Assembly: GCF_020165195.1 (NCBI RefSeq)
Contig: NZ_JAIUHR010000004.1
Coordinates: 248,001 to 312,000 of the forward strand
DNA from: Mesorhizobium sp. CA14
Lineage (GTDB): Bacteria > Pseudomonadota > Alphaproteobacteria > Rhizobiales > Rhizobiaceae
Direction: 5' to 3'
DNA length: 64,000 nucleotides
Part shown: positions 57,194 through 64,000 of the stretch, piece by piece
How the letters are laid out: each line of letters opens with the position of its first letter
Numbering within the stretch: position 1 is the first letter of the stretch
Translations under genes and position numbers: made by a program
Notes under the pieces: generated by a model
What the model saw: only the letters and a program-made list of their open reading frames with translations
What the model was told of the DNA's origin: nothing
Database searches by the model: none

Positions 57194-58530
57194 CTGCTCC
57201 TCTTACCCCCGCGCAACTTCGACTTCTTGATCAGGCCCTCATACTGGTGCGCGATCAGGTGGCCCTGAATCTGCGCCACCGTGTCGAGCGTGACACTGAC
57301 CACGATCAGAAGCGATGTGCCACCGAGATAGAAAGGTACGCCAGTCGCCGAAATCAGGAACTCCGGCAGCAGACAGACCAGCACCAGGTAAATGGCGCCG
57401 ACGACGGTGATACGCGTCAGAACATAGTCGATATAGTCGGCCGTGCGCTCACCCGGACGATAGCCCGGGATGAAGCCGGAATGCTTCTTGAGCTGGTCGG
57501 CCGTGTCCTTCGGATTGAAGACGATCGCCGTGTAGAAGAAGGCGAAGAAGACGATCATTCCTGCGTAGAAGATCATGTAGAGCGGCTGGCCGTGGCCGAG
57601 CGAGGCCAGGATCGTGCTTGCCCAGGCCGGCATGTTGGTCGCCTGCGAGAAGCCCGCGACGGTAGCCGGCAGAAGCAGCAGCGAGGACGCGAAGATCGGC
57701 GGGATGACGCCCGAGGTGTTGAGCTTCAGCGGCAAATGCGAGGTATCGCCCTGGAACATGCGGTTGCCGACCTGGCGCTTCGGATACTGGATGAGCAGGC
57801 GGCGCTGCGCGCGCTCGAAGAAGACGATGAGCGCAATGACGATAATGGCCAGAACGATGATCGCGAGGATGAGGCCCGTCGACAGCGCGCCGGTGCGGCC
57901 GAGCTCCAGCGTGCCGGAGATCGCCCGCGGCAGGCCGGCGACGATGCCGGAGAAGATGATCAGCGAAATGCCGTTGCCGATGCCGCGCGCCGTGATCTGC
58001 TCGCCGAGCCACATCAGGAACATGGTGCCGCCGACCAGCGTGACGACGGTCGAGATGCGGAAGAACATGCCGGGATCGTTGACGATGCCGTTGCCGCCTT
58101 CGAGGCCGATCGAAATGCCATAGGCCTGGATCAGCGCCAGAAGCACTGTGCCGTAGCGCGTGTACTGGTTGATGATCTTGCGGCCCTGCTCGCCTTCCTT
58201 CTTCAGCGCTTCCAGCGACGGGATGACCGAGGTCATCAGCTGCATGATGATGGAGGCGGAGATGTAGGGCATGATGCCTAGCGCGAAGATCGCCATGCGC
58301 TGCACGGCGCCGCCGGCGAACATGTTGAACATGCCGAGCACGCCCTTGCTCTGCGAGGAGAAGGCCTGGGCGAAAGCGTCGGGGTTGATGCCGGGAAGCG
58401 GGATATAGGTGCCGAGGCGGTAGACGAGCAGCGCGCCGATGGTGAACCAGATGCGCTTCTTGAGATCCTCGGCCTTGGCGAAGGCCGCAAAATTCAGATT
58501 GGAGGCTAGTTGTTCAGCAGCCGAAGCCAT
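57190..58530 (-). CDS. secY: Preprotein translocase subunit SecY
   Basis: Core channel of the Sec translocon. 446 residues with ten membrane helices. [32 protein letters not shown] (plug and lateral gate region) and the final cytoplasmic basic tail [12 protein letters not shown] are typical. The gap upstream to rplO is 251 bases and includes a palindromic repeat. Confidence 0.98.
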   Translation of the reverse strand: MASAAEQLASNLNFAAFAKAEDLKKRIWFTIGALLVYRLGTYIPLPGINPDAFAQAFSSQSKGVLGMFNMFAGGAVQRMAIFALGIMPYISASIIMQLMTSVIPSLEALKKEGEQGRKIINQYTRYGTVLLALIQAYGISIGLEGGNGIVNDPGMFFRISTVVTLVGGTMFLMWLGEQITARGIGNGISLIIFSGIVAGLPRAISGTLELGRTGALSTGLILAIIVLAIIVIALIVFFERAQRRLLIQYPKRQVGNRMFQGDTSHLPLKLNTSGVIPPIFASSLLLLPATVAGFSQATNMPAWASTILASLGHGQPLYMIFYAGMIVFFAFFYTAIVFNPKDTADQLKKHSGFIPGYRPGERTADYIDYVLTRITVVGAIYLVLVCLLPEFLISATGVPFYLGGTSLLIVVSVTLDTVAQIQGHLIAHQYEGLIKKSKLRGGKRSR

Positions 58531-58545
58531 GCCTGATTCTCCGCT

Positions 58546-58596
58546 AGAGCATGATGCCGAAAAATATGGAGCGGTTTTCGGACGATACCGTGCTCT
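58546..58596. repeat. Rhizobial palindromic element in rplO-secY gap
   Basis: AGAGCATGATGCCGAAAA (from 58546) and TTTTCGG ... GTGCTCT (to 58596), with AGCGG inside. Same class as the repeat at 52072-52142. Inserted between two essential genes of the spc operon. Confidence 0.7.
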
Positions 58597-58685
58597 ACTT
58601 CATTGATTTCTGTGTCACGCTCTATGCCCGCAGGCGCGCGTGTCACCGAAGCTCACGAGATAAGCTCCGGACCTTAAACATGCAA

Positions 58686-58707
58686 GCGGCCGCGTTGACG
58701 CGGCCGC
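58686..58707 (-). other. Perfect hairpin downstream of rplO
   Basis: GCGGCCGC-GTTGAC-GCGGCCGC. Very stable 8-bp stem in the mRNA about 75 bases after the rplO stop and before secY. There is no T tract, so it is more likely an attenuator, pause or mRNA-end stabiliser than a true terminator. Confidence 0.5.
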
Positions 58708-58781
58708 CCAATTCATCTGGTCAAAGCGCGGTTCGACGGAAAATGCGAAATCATCCCGGTCGGCCGCGCTTCAAATCGCCG

Positions 58782-59258
58782 TTACTCGGCGGCGGCCGCT
58801 TCCGGCAGCTTGACCGAACCGCCGGCCTTCTCGATCTTCTCGATCGCGGCCTTGGAGGCGCCGGCGACGTCGAAGGAGAGCTTGGCCTTGAGCTCGCCGT
58901 CGGACAGCACGCGCACGCCGTCCTTGGCACGGCGGATGACGCCGGCGGCAACCAGGGCCTCGGCCGTCACGGCCGCCTTGGCATCGAGCTTCTTGGCGTC
59001 GATCGCCGCCTGGATCTTGGCCAGCGACACAATCGCGAAGCTCTTGCCGAACAGGTTGTCGAAGCCGCGCTTCGGCAGGCGCCGGTAAAGCGGCATCTGG
59101 CCACCCTCGAAGCCGTTGATGGCAACGCCCGAACGGGCCTTCTGGCCCTTGACGCCGCGACCGGCGGTCTTGCCCGAGCCGGAGCCGATGCCGCGACCGA
59201 GGCGCTTCTTGGAGTGCGTGGCGCCGTCCTTGTCACGCAGATCGTTGAGTTTCATCAT
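58782..59258 (-). CDS. rplO: Ribosomal protein L15
   Basis: 158 residues. [23 protein letters not shown] and [18 protein letters not shown] are the L15 glycine-rich N-terminus; [18 protein letters not shown] is the family signature. The Ala/Glu-rich C-terminus is long for L15 but common in rhizobia. Confidence 0.98.
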   Translation of the reverse strand: MMKLNDLRDKDGATHSKKRLGRGIGSGSGKTAGRGVKGQKARSGVAINGFEGGQMPLYRRLPKRGFDNLFGKSFAIVSLAKIQAAIDAKKLDAKAAVTAEALVAAGVIRRAKDGVRVLSDGELKAKLSFDVAGASKAAIEKIEKAGGSVKLPEAAAAE

Positions 59259-59277
59259 TCTTCTCCTGCGCTTCCGT

Positions 59278-59475
59278 TCAGGCCTCGTCCACGACGCGGA
59301 CGAGGTGCTGGACGGCGGCGATCATGCCGCGCACGGAAGGGGTGTCTTCCAGGGTGCGCCGCTTGTGCATCTTGTTCAGGCCGAGGCCGACCAGCGTCGC
59401 GCGCTGCTCTTTCGGCCGGCGGATCGGGGAGCCGATCTGCTCGACGGTAATGGTCTTGGTAGCTTTCTTGGCCAT
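59278..59475 (-). CDS. rpmD: Ribosomal protein L30
   Basis: 65 residues. [20 protein letters not shown] and [23 protein letters not shown] define L30. Gap of 19 bases to rplO and 25 to rpsE. Confidence 0.97.
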   Translation of the reverse strand: MAKKATKTITVEQIGSPIRRPKEQRATLVGLGLNKMHKRRTLEDTPSVRGMIAAVQHLVRVVDEA

Positions 59476-59500
59476 GGTCGAAATCCCTGGTCAGCGTCGA

Positions 59501-60070
59501 CTATTCTTCAGCCGCAACGGCGGAGCCGCGGCGGGCCTGAAGGGTCGAGTACTTGATGCCACGCGCAGCAGCCACATCCTTCGGATGCATCTGGCTCTTC
59601 AGCGCGTCGAAGGTGGCGCGAACCATGTTGTAGGGGTTCGACGAACCCATCGACTTGGCGACCACGTCATGCATGCCGAGCGTCTCGAAGACAGCGCGCA
59701 TCGGACCGCCGGCAATGATGCCGGTACCCTGCTTGGCGGCGCGCAGCAGAACGCGTCCGGCGCCCCAACGGCCCTCGACGTCGTGATGCAGCGTGCGGCC
59801 CGAACGCAGCGGCACGAAGATCATGTCGCGCTTGGCCGATTCGGTCGCCTTGCGGATGGCTTCCGGCACTTCGCGCGCCTTGCCGTGGCCGAAGCCGACG
59901 CGGCCCTTCTGGTCGCCGACGACGACGAGAGCGGCAAAGCCGAAACGACGGCCACCCTTCACCACCTTGGCGACGCGGTTGATGTGGACGAGCTTGTCCA
60001 CCATGCCGTCGTCACGCTCTTCGCGTTCACGCTCTCGGCCGCGGCCGCCTTCTCTACGTTCCTGTGCCAT
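59501..60070 (-). CDS. rpsE: Ribosomal protein S5
   Basis: 189 residues. An N-terminal charged extension (EREREERDD) precedes the S5 double-stranded-RNA-like domain ([20 protein letters not shown]) and the C-terminal [20 protein letters not shown]. Full length. Confidence 0.98.
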   Translation of the reverse strand: MAQERREGGRGREREREERDDGMVDKLVHINRVAKVVKGGRRFGFAALVVVGDQKGRVGFGHGKAREVPEAIRKATESAKRDMIFVPLRSGRTLHHDVEGRWGAGRVLLRAAKQGTGIIAGGPMRAVFETLGMHDVVAKSMGSSNPYNMVRATFDALKSQMHPKDVAAARGIKYSTLQARRGSAVAAEE

Positions 60071-60147
60071 ATCCTAGTCCTTGTTCTTTTCCGGAAGCAC
60101 GGGTTGCTGTTTGCCGACGCCGTTTTCGGGTCGTCAGCGGCTAAAAA

Positions 60148-60510
60148 TCAGAAGCTGAGGCCGCCTTCGCGCGCTGCCTCGGCCAGCGCCTTGACGCGGC
60201 CGTGATAAATATATGGGCCGCGGTCGAAGACGACTTCCTTGACGCCCGCCTTGGCGGCGCGCTCGGCGATCAGCTTGCCGACGGCAGCGGCGGCAGCGGT
60301 GTCGGCGCCGGTCTTGAGCGAACCCTTGAGGTCCTTCTCGAGCGTCGAGGCGGCGGCCAGCGTGTGGCCGTTGGCGTCGTCGATCACCTGAGCGTAAATG
60401 TTCTTCGACGTACGGTGCACCGAAAGCCGCGGACGCTCGCCGGCGACCTTCTTCAGCTGACGGCGCACGCGCTGCGCGCGGCGTTGGATGGTTTCTTTGG
60501 GGCTTGCCAT
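60148..60510 (-). CDS. rplR: Ribosomal protein L18
   Basis: 120 residues. [20 protein letters not shown] is the basic 5S-rRNA-binding N-terminus; [10 protein letters not shown] and [20 protein letters not shown] are diagnostic. Confidence 0.98.
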   Translation of the reverse strand: MASPKETIQRRAQRVRRQLKKVAGERPRLSVHRTSKNIYAQVIDDANGHTLAAASTLEKDLKGSLKTGADTAAAAAVGKLIAERAAKAGVKEVVFDRGPYIYHGRVKALAEAAREGGLSF

Positions 60511-60647
60511 AATGTCAGTTCCTTGCCTTCAGAAAACGGGGGCAACCCTGTGCGGTAGGCCAAGCCTCCCGCGGCCGCTCCCCGCGGCGTTACACTTCTC
60601 CGGCTTGGCCTTTCCGAAAAGTCTGCGCCTTTTCGGGGCCAGGCCGA

Positions 60648-61181
60648 TTACTTCTTCTTGCCTTCCTTGCGCACGATGCGCTCGTCGGCATAGCGCACGC
60701 CCTTGCCCTTGTAGGGCTCGGGACCGCGATATTCGCGGATCTCGGCGGCGACCTGGCCGACCTGCTGCTTATCGATACCCGAGACCGTGATTTCGGTCGG
60801 CTTCGGCACCGTGATGGTGATGCCCTGGGGCGTCTCATAGACCACGTCGTGGCTGAAGCCGAGGGCCAGCTGCAGGTTCTTGCCCTGCAGCGCCGCGCGA
60901 TAGCCGACGCCGGTGATCTCGAGCTTCTTCTCGAAGCCGTCCTTCACGCCCTGCAGGATGTTGACTATCTGCGTGCGCGACATGCCCCACTTGGAGCGGG
61001 CGGTCTTGGTCTGGTCGCGCGGCTCGACGGAGATCTCGTTGTTCTCCATCTTGACCAGCACTTCGTCGTTCACCACGAACTTCAGCTCGCCCTTCGGGCC
61101 CTTCGCCGTCACGGTCTGGCCGTTGACGGAGGCGGTCACGCCCTGCGGCAGCGAAACGGGTTTCTTTCCGATACGAGACAT
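60648..61181 (-). CDS. rplF: Ribosomal protein L6
   Basis: 177 residues, two L6 repeats. [15 protein letters not shown] and the C-terminal [15 protein letters not shown] are typical. Just after the stop, CCGAAAAG...CTTTTCGG (about 60617-60640) forms a hairpin in the gap on its rplR side; it may be a processing element. Confidence 0.98.
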   Translation of the reverse strand: MSRIGKKPVSLPQGVTASVNGQTVTAKGPKGELKFVVNDEVLVKMENNEISVEPRDQTKTARSKWGMSRTQIVNILQGVKDGFEKKLEITGVGYRAALQGKNLQLALGFSHDVVYETPQGITITVPKPTEITVSGIDKQQVGQVAAEIREYRGPEPYKGKGVRYADERIVRKEGKKK

Positions 61182-61271
61182 TTTGTTGTCCTCGTCACTT
61201 CTTTGGTTTCAGGTTCCAGTTCCCGGGCGCGATCCCGAGAACCGAAGCCCATTCATCAATCTCGCGCCGGA

Positions 61272-61670
61272 TCAGAAGATCTGGCAGAGGATCTCGCCGC
61301 CGACATTCTGCTCGCGCGCTTCATGGTCGGCCATGACGCCCTTCGGCGTCGAGAGGATGGCAATGCCGAGGCCGTTGGCGACCTGCGGGATCGACTTGGC
61401 CGAGACATAGACGCGGCGGCCAGGCTTCGAGACGCGCTCGATCTCGCGCACCACCGGGGCACCGTCGAAATACTTCAGCTCGATCTCGATTTCCGACTTG
61501 CCGTTCTCGAAGTCGGTCTGGCTGTAGTCGCGGATATAGCCTTCCGACTTCAGCACTTCGAGGACGCGGGCGCGCAGACGCGAGGCCGGGGTCGAAACGC
61601 TCGACTTCTTGCGGCCATAGGCGTTGCGGATGCGGGTCAGCATATCGCCGAGAGGATCGCTCAATGACAT
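61272..61670 (-). CDS. rpsH: Ribosomal protein S8
   Basis: 132 residues. [20 protein letters not shown] and the C-terminal [20 protein letters not shown] are diagnostic. Full length. Confidence 0.98.
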   Translation of the reverse strand: MSLSDPLGDMLTRIRNAYGRKKSSVSTPASRLRARVLEVLKSEGYIRDYSQTDFENGKSEIEIELKYFDGAPVVREIERVSKPGRRVYVSAKSIPQVANGLGIAILSTPKGVMADHEAREQNVGGEILCQIF

Positions 61671-61682
61671 CTCAGTGTCTCC

Positions 61683-61988
61683 TTACCAGCTCGACTTGAC
61701 CAGGCCCGGGATCTGGCCGGTATTGCCCAGATCGCGAAGCGCGATACGCGAAAGCTTCAGCTTGCGATAGTAGGCGCGCGGACGGCCCGTCACCTCGCAG
61801 CGGTTGCGGATGCGGATCTTGGCCGAGTTGCGCGGCAGCGCCGAAAGCTTCAACTGGGCGCGGAAACGCTCTTCCATCGGCTTGGACTGATCCATGATGA
61901 TGGCCTTGAGCGCCGTGCGCTTGGCGGCGTACTGGTCGGCGAGCTTGCGGCGCCGGTTGTTCTTCTCGACTGAGCTGGTCTTTGCCAT
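61683..61988 (-). CDS. rpsN: Ribosomal protein S14
   Basis: 101 residues, the long zinc-free form. [20 protein letters not shown] and [20 protein letters not shown] are diagnostic. Located between rplE and rpsH as in other alphaproteobacteria. Confidence 0.98.
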   Translation of the reverse strand: MAKTSSVEKNNRRRKLADQYAAKRTALKAIIMDQSKPMEERFRAQLKLSALPRNSAKIRIRNRCEVTGRPRAYYRKLKLSRIALRDLGNTGQIPGLVKSSW

Positions 61989-62014
61989 TTCAGATTTTTC
62001 CTTTTTCGCTGCCG

Positions 62015-62593
62015 TTACTGGCGGAAGGGGAAGTTGAAGGCCTTGAGCAACGCTCTGGCCTCGTCATCCGTCTTCGCCGTCGTACAAACGATGACGTCCA
62101 TGCCCCAGACCTGATCAACCTTGTCGTAGTTGATCTCCGGGAACACGATGTGTTCCTTGATGCCCATGGCGTAGTTGCCACGGCCGTCAAAGCTCTTCGG
62201 GTTCAGTCCGCGGAAGTCGCGAACGCGCGGCAGCGCGATGTTCACGAGGCGGTCGAGGAACTCGTACATGCGTTCCTTGCGCAGCGTGACCTTGGCGCCG
62301 ATCGGCATGTTCTCGCGCACCTTGAAGCCGGCAATCGAGTTGCGGGCGCGGGTGACGACGGCCTTCTGGCCGGCGATCAGCGCCAGATCCTCGGCCGCGA
62401 CCGAGGGCTTCTTGGAGTCTGCGGTTGCTTCGCCGACACCCATGTTCAGCACGATCTTGTCGATGCGCGGAACCTGCATGTCGTTCTCGTAGCCGAACTG
62501 CTCCTGCATCGCCTTGCGGATGGTCTCGTTGTAGACCTTCTTGAGGCGCGGCTCGTTCTTGGCAGTTGCCTGCTTGGTTTCAGCCTTAGCCAT
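62015..62593 (-). CDS. rplE: Ribosomal protein L5
   Basis: 192 residues. [20 protein letters not shown] opens the protein; [14 protein letters not shown] and [17 protein letters not shown] follow. Start 62593 overlaps the end of rplX by 8 bases; the longer ORF (to 62638) reads into rplX. Confidence 0.98.
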   Translation of the reverse strand: MAKAETKQATAKNEPRLKKVYNETIRKAMQEQFGYENDMQVPRIDKIVLNMGVGEATADSKKPSVAAEDLALIAGQKAVVTRARNSIAGFKVRENMPIGAKVTLRKERMYEFLDRLVNIALPRVRDFRGLNPKSFDGRGNYAMGIKEHIVFPEINYDKVDQVWGMDVIVCTTAKTDDEARALLKAFNFPFRQ

Positions 62594-62900
62594 TGATGAC
62601 TTCTCCCGAACGCTTGGCGACGCGCACCTTCTTGCCATCCTTCTGGATGGTGAAGCCGACGCGGGTCGGCTTGCCGTCCTTGGGGTCGGCCAGCGCGATA
62701 TTCGACAGGTGGATCGGCGCTTCCTTGGTGATGATCCCGCCCTCTTGGGACTGGGTCTGCTTCTGGTGACGGCGTATGAGGTTCACGCCACGGACAACCG
62801 CGGTGTCTTCCTTCGGCTGCACCGACAGGACTTCGCCCGAACGGCCCTTGTCCTTGCCGGCAAGCACGACGACCTTGTCGCCTTTTTTGATCTTTTGCAT
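62586..62900 (-). CDS. rplX: Ribosomal protein L24
   Basis: 104 residues. [19 protein letters not shown] is the KOW motif; KTVRRGINLIRRH is represented by [20 protein letters not shown]. The stop lies within the first codons of rplE. Confidence 0.98.
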   Translation of the reverse strand: MQKIKKGDKVVVLAGKDKGRSGEVLSVQPKEDTAVVRGVNLIRRHQKQTQSQEGGIITKEAPIHLSNIALADPKDGKPTRVGFTIQKDGKKVRVAKRSGEVING

Positions 62901-62912
62901 TGGTCCGGCTCC

Positions 62913-63281
62913 TTACAGCACTTCAGGCGCGAGCGAGATGATCTTCATGTGGTTCTTGGCGCGCAATTCGCGCGGAACCGGTCCGAAGATACGGGTGCCG
63001 ATCGGCTCTTTCTTATTGTCGACGAGAACGGCCGCGTTCTTGTCGAAACGGATCACGCTGCCGTCCGGGCGGCGGATGTCCTTGGCCGTGCGAACCACGA
63101 CCGCCTTCATCACATCGCCCTTCTTAACGCGGCCGCGCGGAATGGCTTCCTTGATCGACACCACGATGATGTCGCCGACGGAGGCATATTTCCGCTTCGA
63201 GCCGCCCAGCACCTTGATGCACATGACACGACGGGCGCCGGAATTGTCCGCGACGTCGAGGTTTGTTTGCATCTGAATCAT
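62913..63281 (-). CDS. rplN: Ribosomal protein L14
   Basis: 122 residues, standard length. [20 protein letters not shown] is the L14 N-terminus and [20 protein letters not shown] the C-terminal signature. Confidence 0.98.
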   Translation of the reverse strand: MIQMQTNLDVADNSGARRVMCIKVLGGSKRKYASVGDIIVVSIKEAIPRGRVKKGDVMKAVVVRTAKDIRRPDGSVIRFDKNAAVLVDNKKEPIGTRIFGPVPRELRAKNHMKIISLAPEVL

Positions 63282-63363
63282 GACTGGCCGCCTTCTTCTT
63301 TTCTAACGGGACGGGTTCTTCACCCCTCCCCGGTCTGTCCAAAATTCGGTTCGTTCGCCCGGA

Positions 63364-63603
63364 TCAAGCCTGATCCGAAGAGACGACAACCCAGCGCTTA
63401 TCCTTCGAAATCGGCTTCGATTCCTGGATGAACACCTGGTCGCCGACCTTGTGAGCGTTGTTCTCGTCGTGCGCCTTGTACTTCTTGGTCATGCGCACGG
63501 TCTTCTTCATCACCGGATGGGTGAAGCGACGCTCGACCTTGACCACGACCGTCTTCTCGTTCTTGTCGCTGACGACGGTGCCCTGCAGGATGCGCTTTGG
63601 CAT
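63364..63603 (-). CDS. rpsQ: Ribosomal protein S17
   Basis: 79 residues. [20 protein letters not shown] and [20 protein letters not shown] are S17 signatures. Gap of 82 bases to rplN. Confidence 0.98.
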   Translation of the reverse strand: MPKRILQGTVVSDKNEKTVVVKVERRFTHPVMKKTVRMTKKYKAHDENNAHKVGDQVFIQESKPISKDKRWVVVSSDQA

Positions 63604-63614
63604 GGTTCTCGTCC

Positions 63615-63815
63615 TTAACCCTTCTTGGCCGCGGCTTTTTCCGCGGCGATGGTCTTGATGCGCGCGATGTCCTTGCGGACCTGCTTCACGCGCGCGGTCT
63701 TTTCGAGCTGGCCGGTGGCCTTCTGGAAGCGCAGGTTGAACTGCTCCTTCTTGAGAGCGGCCAGGTCGTCGGTCAGCTGATCCTGGGTCTTGGTCCGGAT
63801 GTCTTCGGCTTTCAT
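63615..63815 (-). CDS. rpmC: Ribosomal protein L29
   Basis: 66 residues, two-helix hairpin protein. [20 protein letters not shown] and [17 protein letters not shown] are diagnostic of L29. Confidence 0.98.
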   Translation of the reverse strand: MKAEDIRTKTQDQLTDDLAALKKEQFNLRFQKATGQLEKTARVKQVRKDIARIKTIAAEKAAAKKG

Positions 63816-63827
63816 GATCGCCTGTCC

Positions 63828-64000
63828 TTATTCTGCGATGCGCTGCACGAAGCGCGTCTTGACCGAGAGCTTGGCGGCGCCGAGACGCAGCGCTTCACGA
63901 GCGGTCTCCTCGCTGACGCCGTCGATCTCGAACATGATGCGGCCGGGCTTGACGCGCGCCGCCCAATAGTCGACGGCGCCCTTGCCTTTACCCATGCGGA
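63828..64000 (-). CDS. rplP: Ribosomal protein L16, 5' end cut off by window edge
   Basis: Only the C-terminal 57 residues are in the window, reading [19 protein letters not shown], then IMFEIDG and ending [11 protein letters not shown]. This is the L16 C-terminus. Gene order predicts rpsC upstream, outside the window. Confidence 0.97.
   Translation of the reverse strand, partial: RMGKGKGAVDYWAARVKPGRIMFEIDGVSEETAREALRLGAAKLSVKTRFVQRIAE

Overview
The window is about 62-64% GC and reads as a chromosomal core segment of an alphaproteobacterium in Rhizobiales, most likely Mesorhizobium or a close Phyllobacteriaceae relative. The basis is: gene order dusB(nifR3)-ntrB-ntrC-ntrY-ntrX-dat; fused ispDF; a pyruvate dehydrogenase operon with lipoyl domains on both E1-beta and E2; both GSI (glnA, with P-II) and the eukaryotic-type GSII (glnII); and short intergenic palindromes of the kind seen in rhizobial genomes. 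The genus is inferred from gene content and order, not from a database search. I saw no transposase, phage gene, CRISPR array, rRNA or tRNA.

Layout. 1-8175 (minus): the nitrogen regulatory cluster dusB-ntrBC, then ntrYX with its own upstream region, then the start of a D-amino-acid transaminase cut by the window edge. 8316-10030 (plus): ispDF and the pncC/CinA-like gene, overlapping by ATGA. 10027-20008 (minus): RatA/COQ10-like protein, lipA, a GlsB/YeaQ membrane protein, lpdA, a GDSL hydrolase, a predicted 40-residue ORF, pdhC, pdhB, pdhA, an FtsB-like protein and eno. Thus lipoate synthesis sits directly behind the lipoate-dependent complex. 20009-24666: a possible small transcript with a 17-codon ORF, a PRC-barrel protein, kdsA, a VOC protein, a Dabb protein, two very small ORFs, and a type II NADH dehydrogenase gene broken by an apparent 2-bp frameshift. 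24840-27291: 5-formyl-THF cyclo-ligase, and a divergent Lrp-type regulator/alanine dehydrogenase pair. 27349-27718 has no conventional gene but holds a 21-codon ORF with a strong ribosome binding site and its own terminator, plus an unexplained plus-strand terminator.

27719-31520 (minus): cysteine synthase, AlaX-type editing protein, 3-mercaptopyruvate sulfurtransferase and a GNAT enzyme, overlapping like an operon, then a DUF1203-like gene. 31711-40693: SDR, alpha/beta hydrolase, DEAD-box helicase, propionyl-CoA carboxylase beta chain, two glycosyltransferases and the NAD(P)HX repair enzyme. 40966-44563: glnB-glnA and glnII, each behind a convincing sigma-54 -24/-12 promoter; this ties the region to the NtrBC system at the left end of the window. 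44645-53646: an MHS-family transporter with a large extra soluble domain, ATP12 chaperone, DMT transporter, RluC/D-type pseudouridine synthase, an LpxO-like hydroxylase, rarA and a Do-like protease.

53839-64000 (minus): the spc and alpha ribosomal operons in canonical order from rplP (cut by the window edge) to rplQ, including secY, adk and rpoA. Several joins in this block carry palindromes or hairpins.

Most of the window is ordinary housekeeping DNA. The least explained items are the very short ORFs with good translation signals (14108-14230, 20209-20262, 27473-27538, 23076-23365), the ndh frameshift, the transporter insert and the intergenic repeats. I found no clear new multi-gene system.
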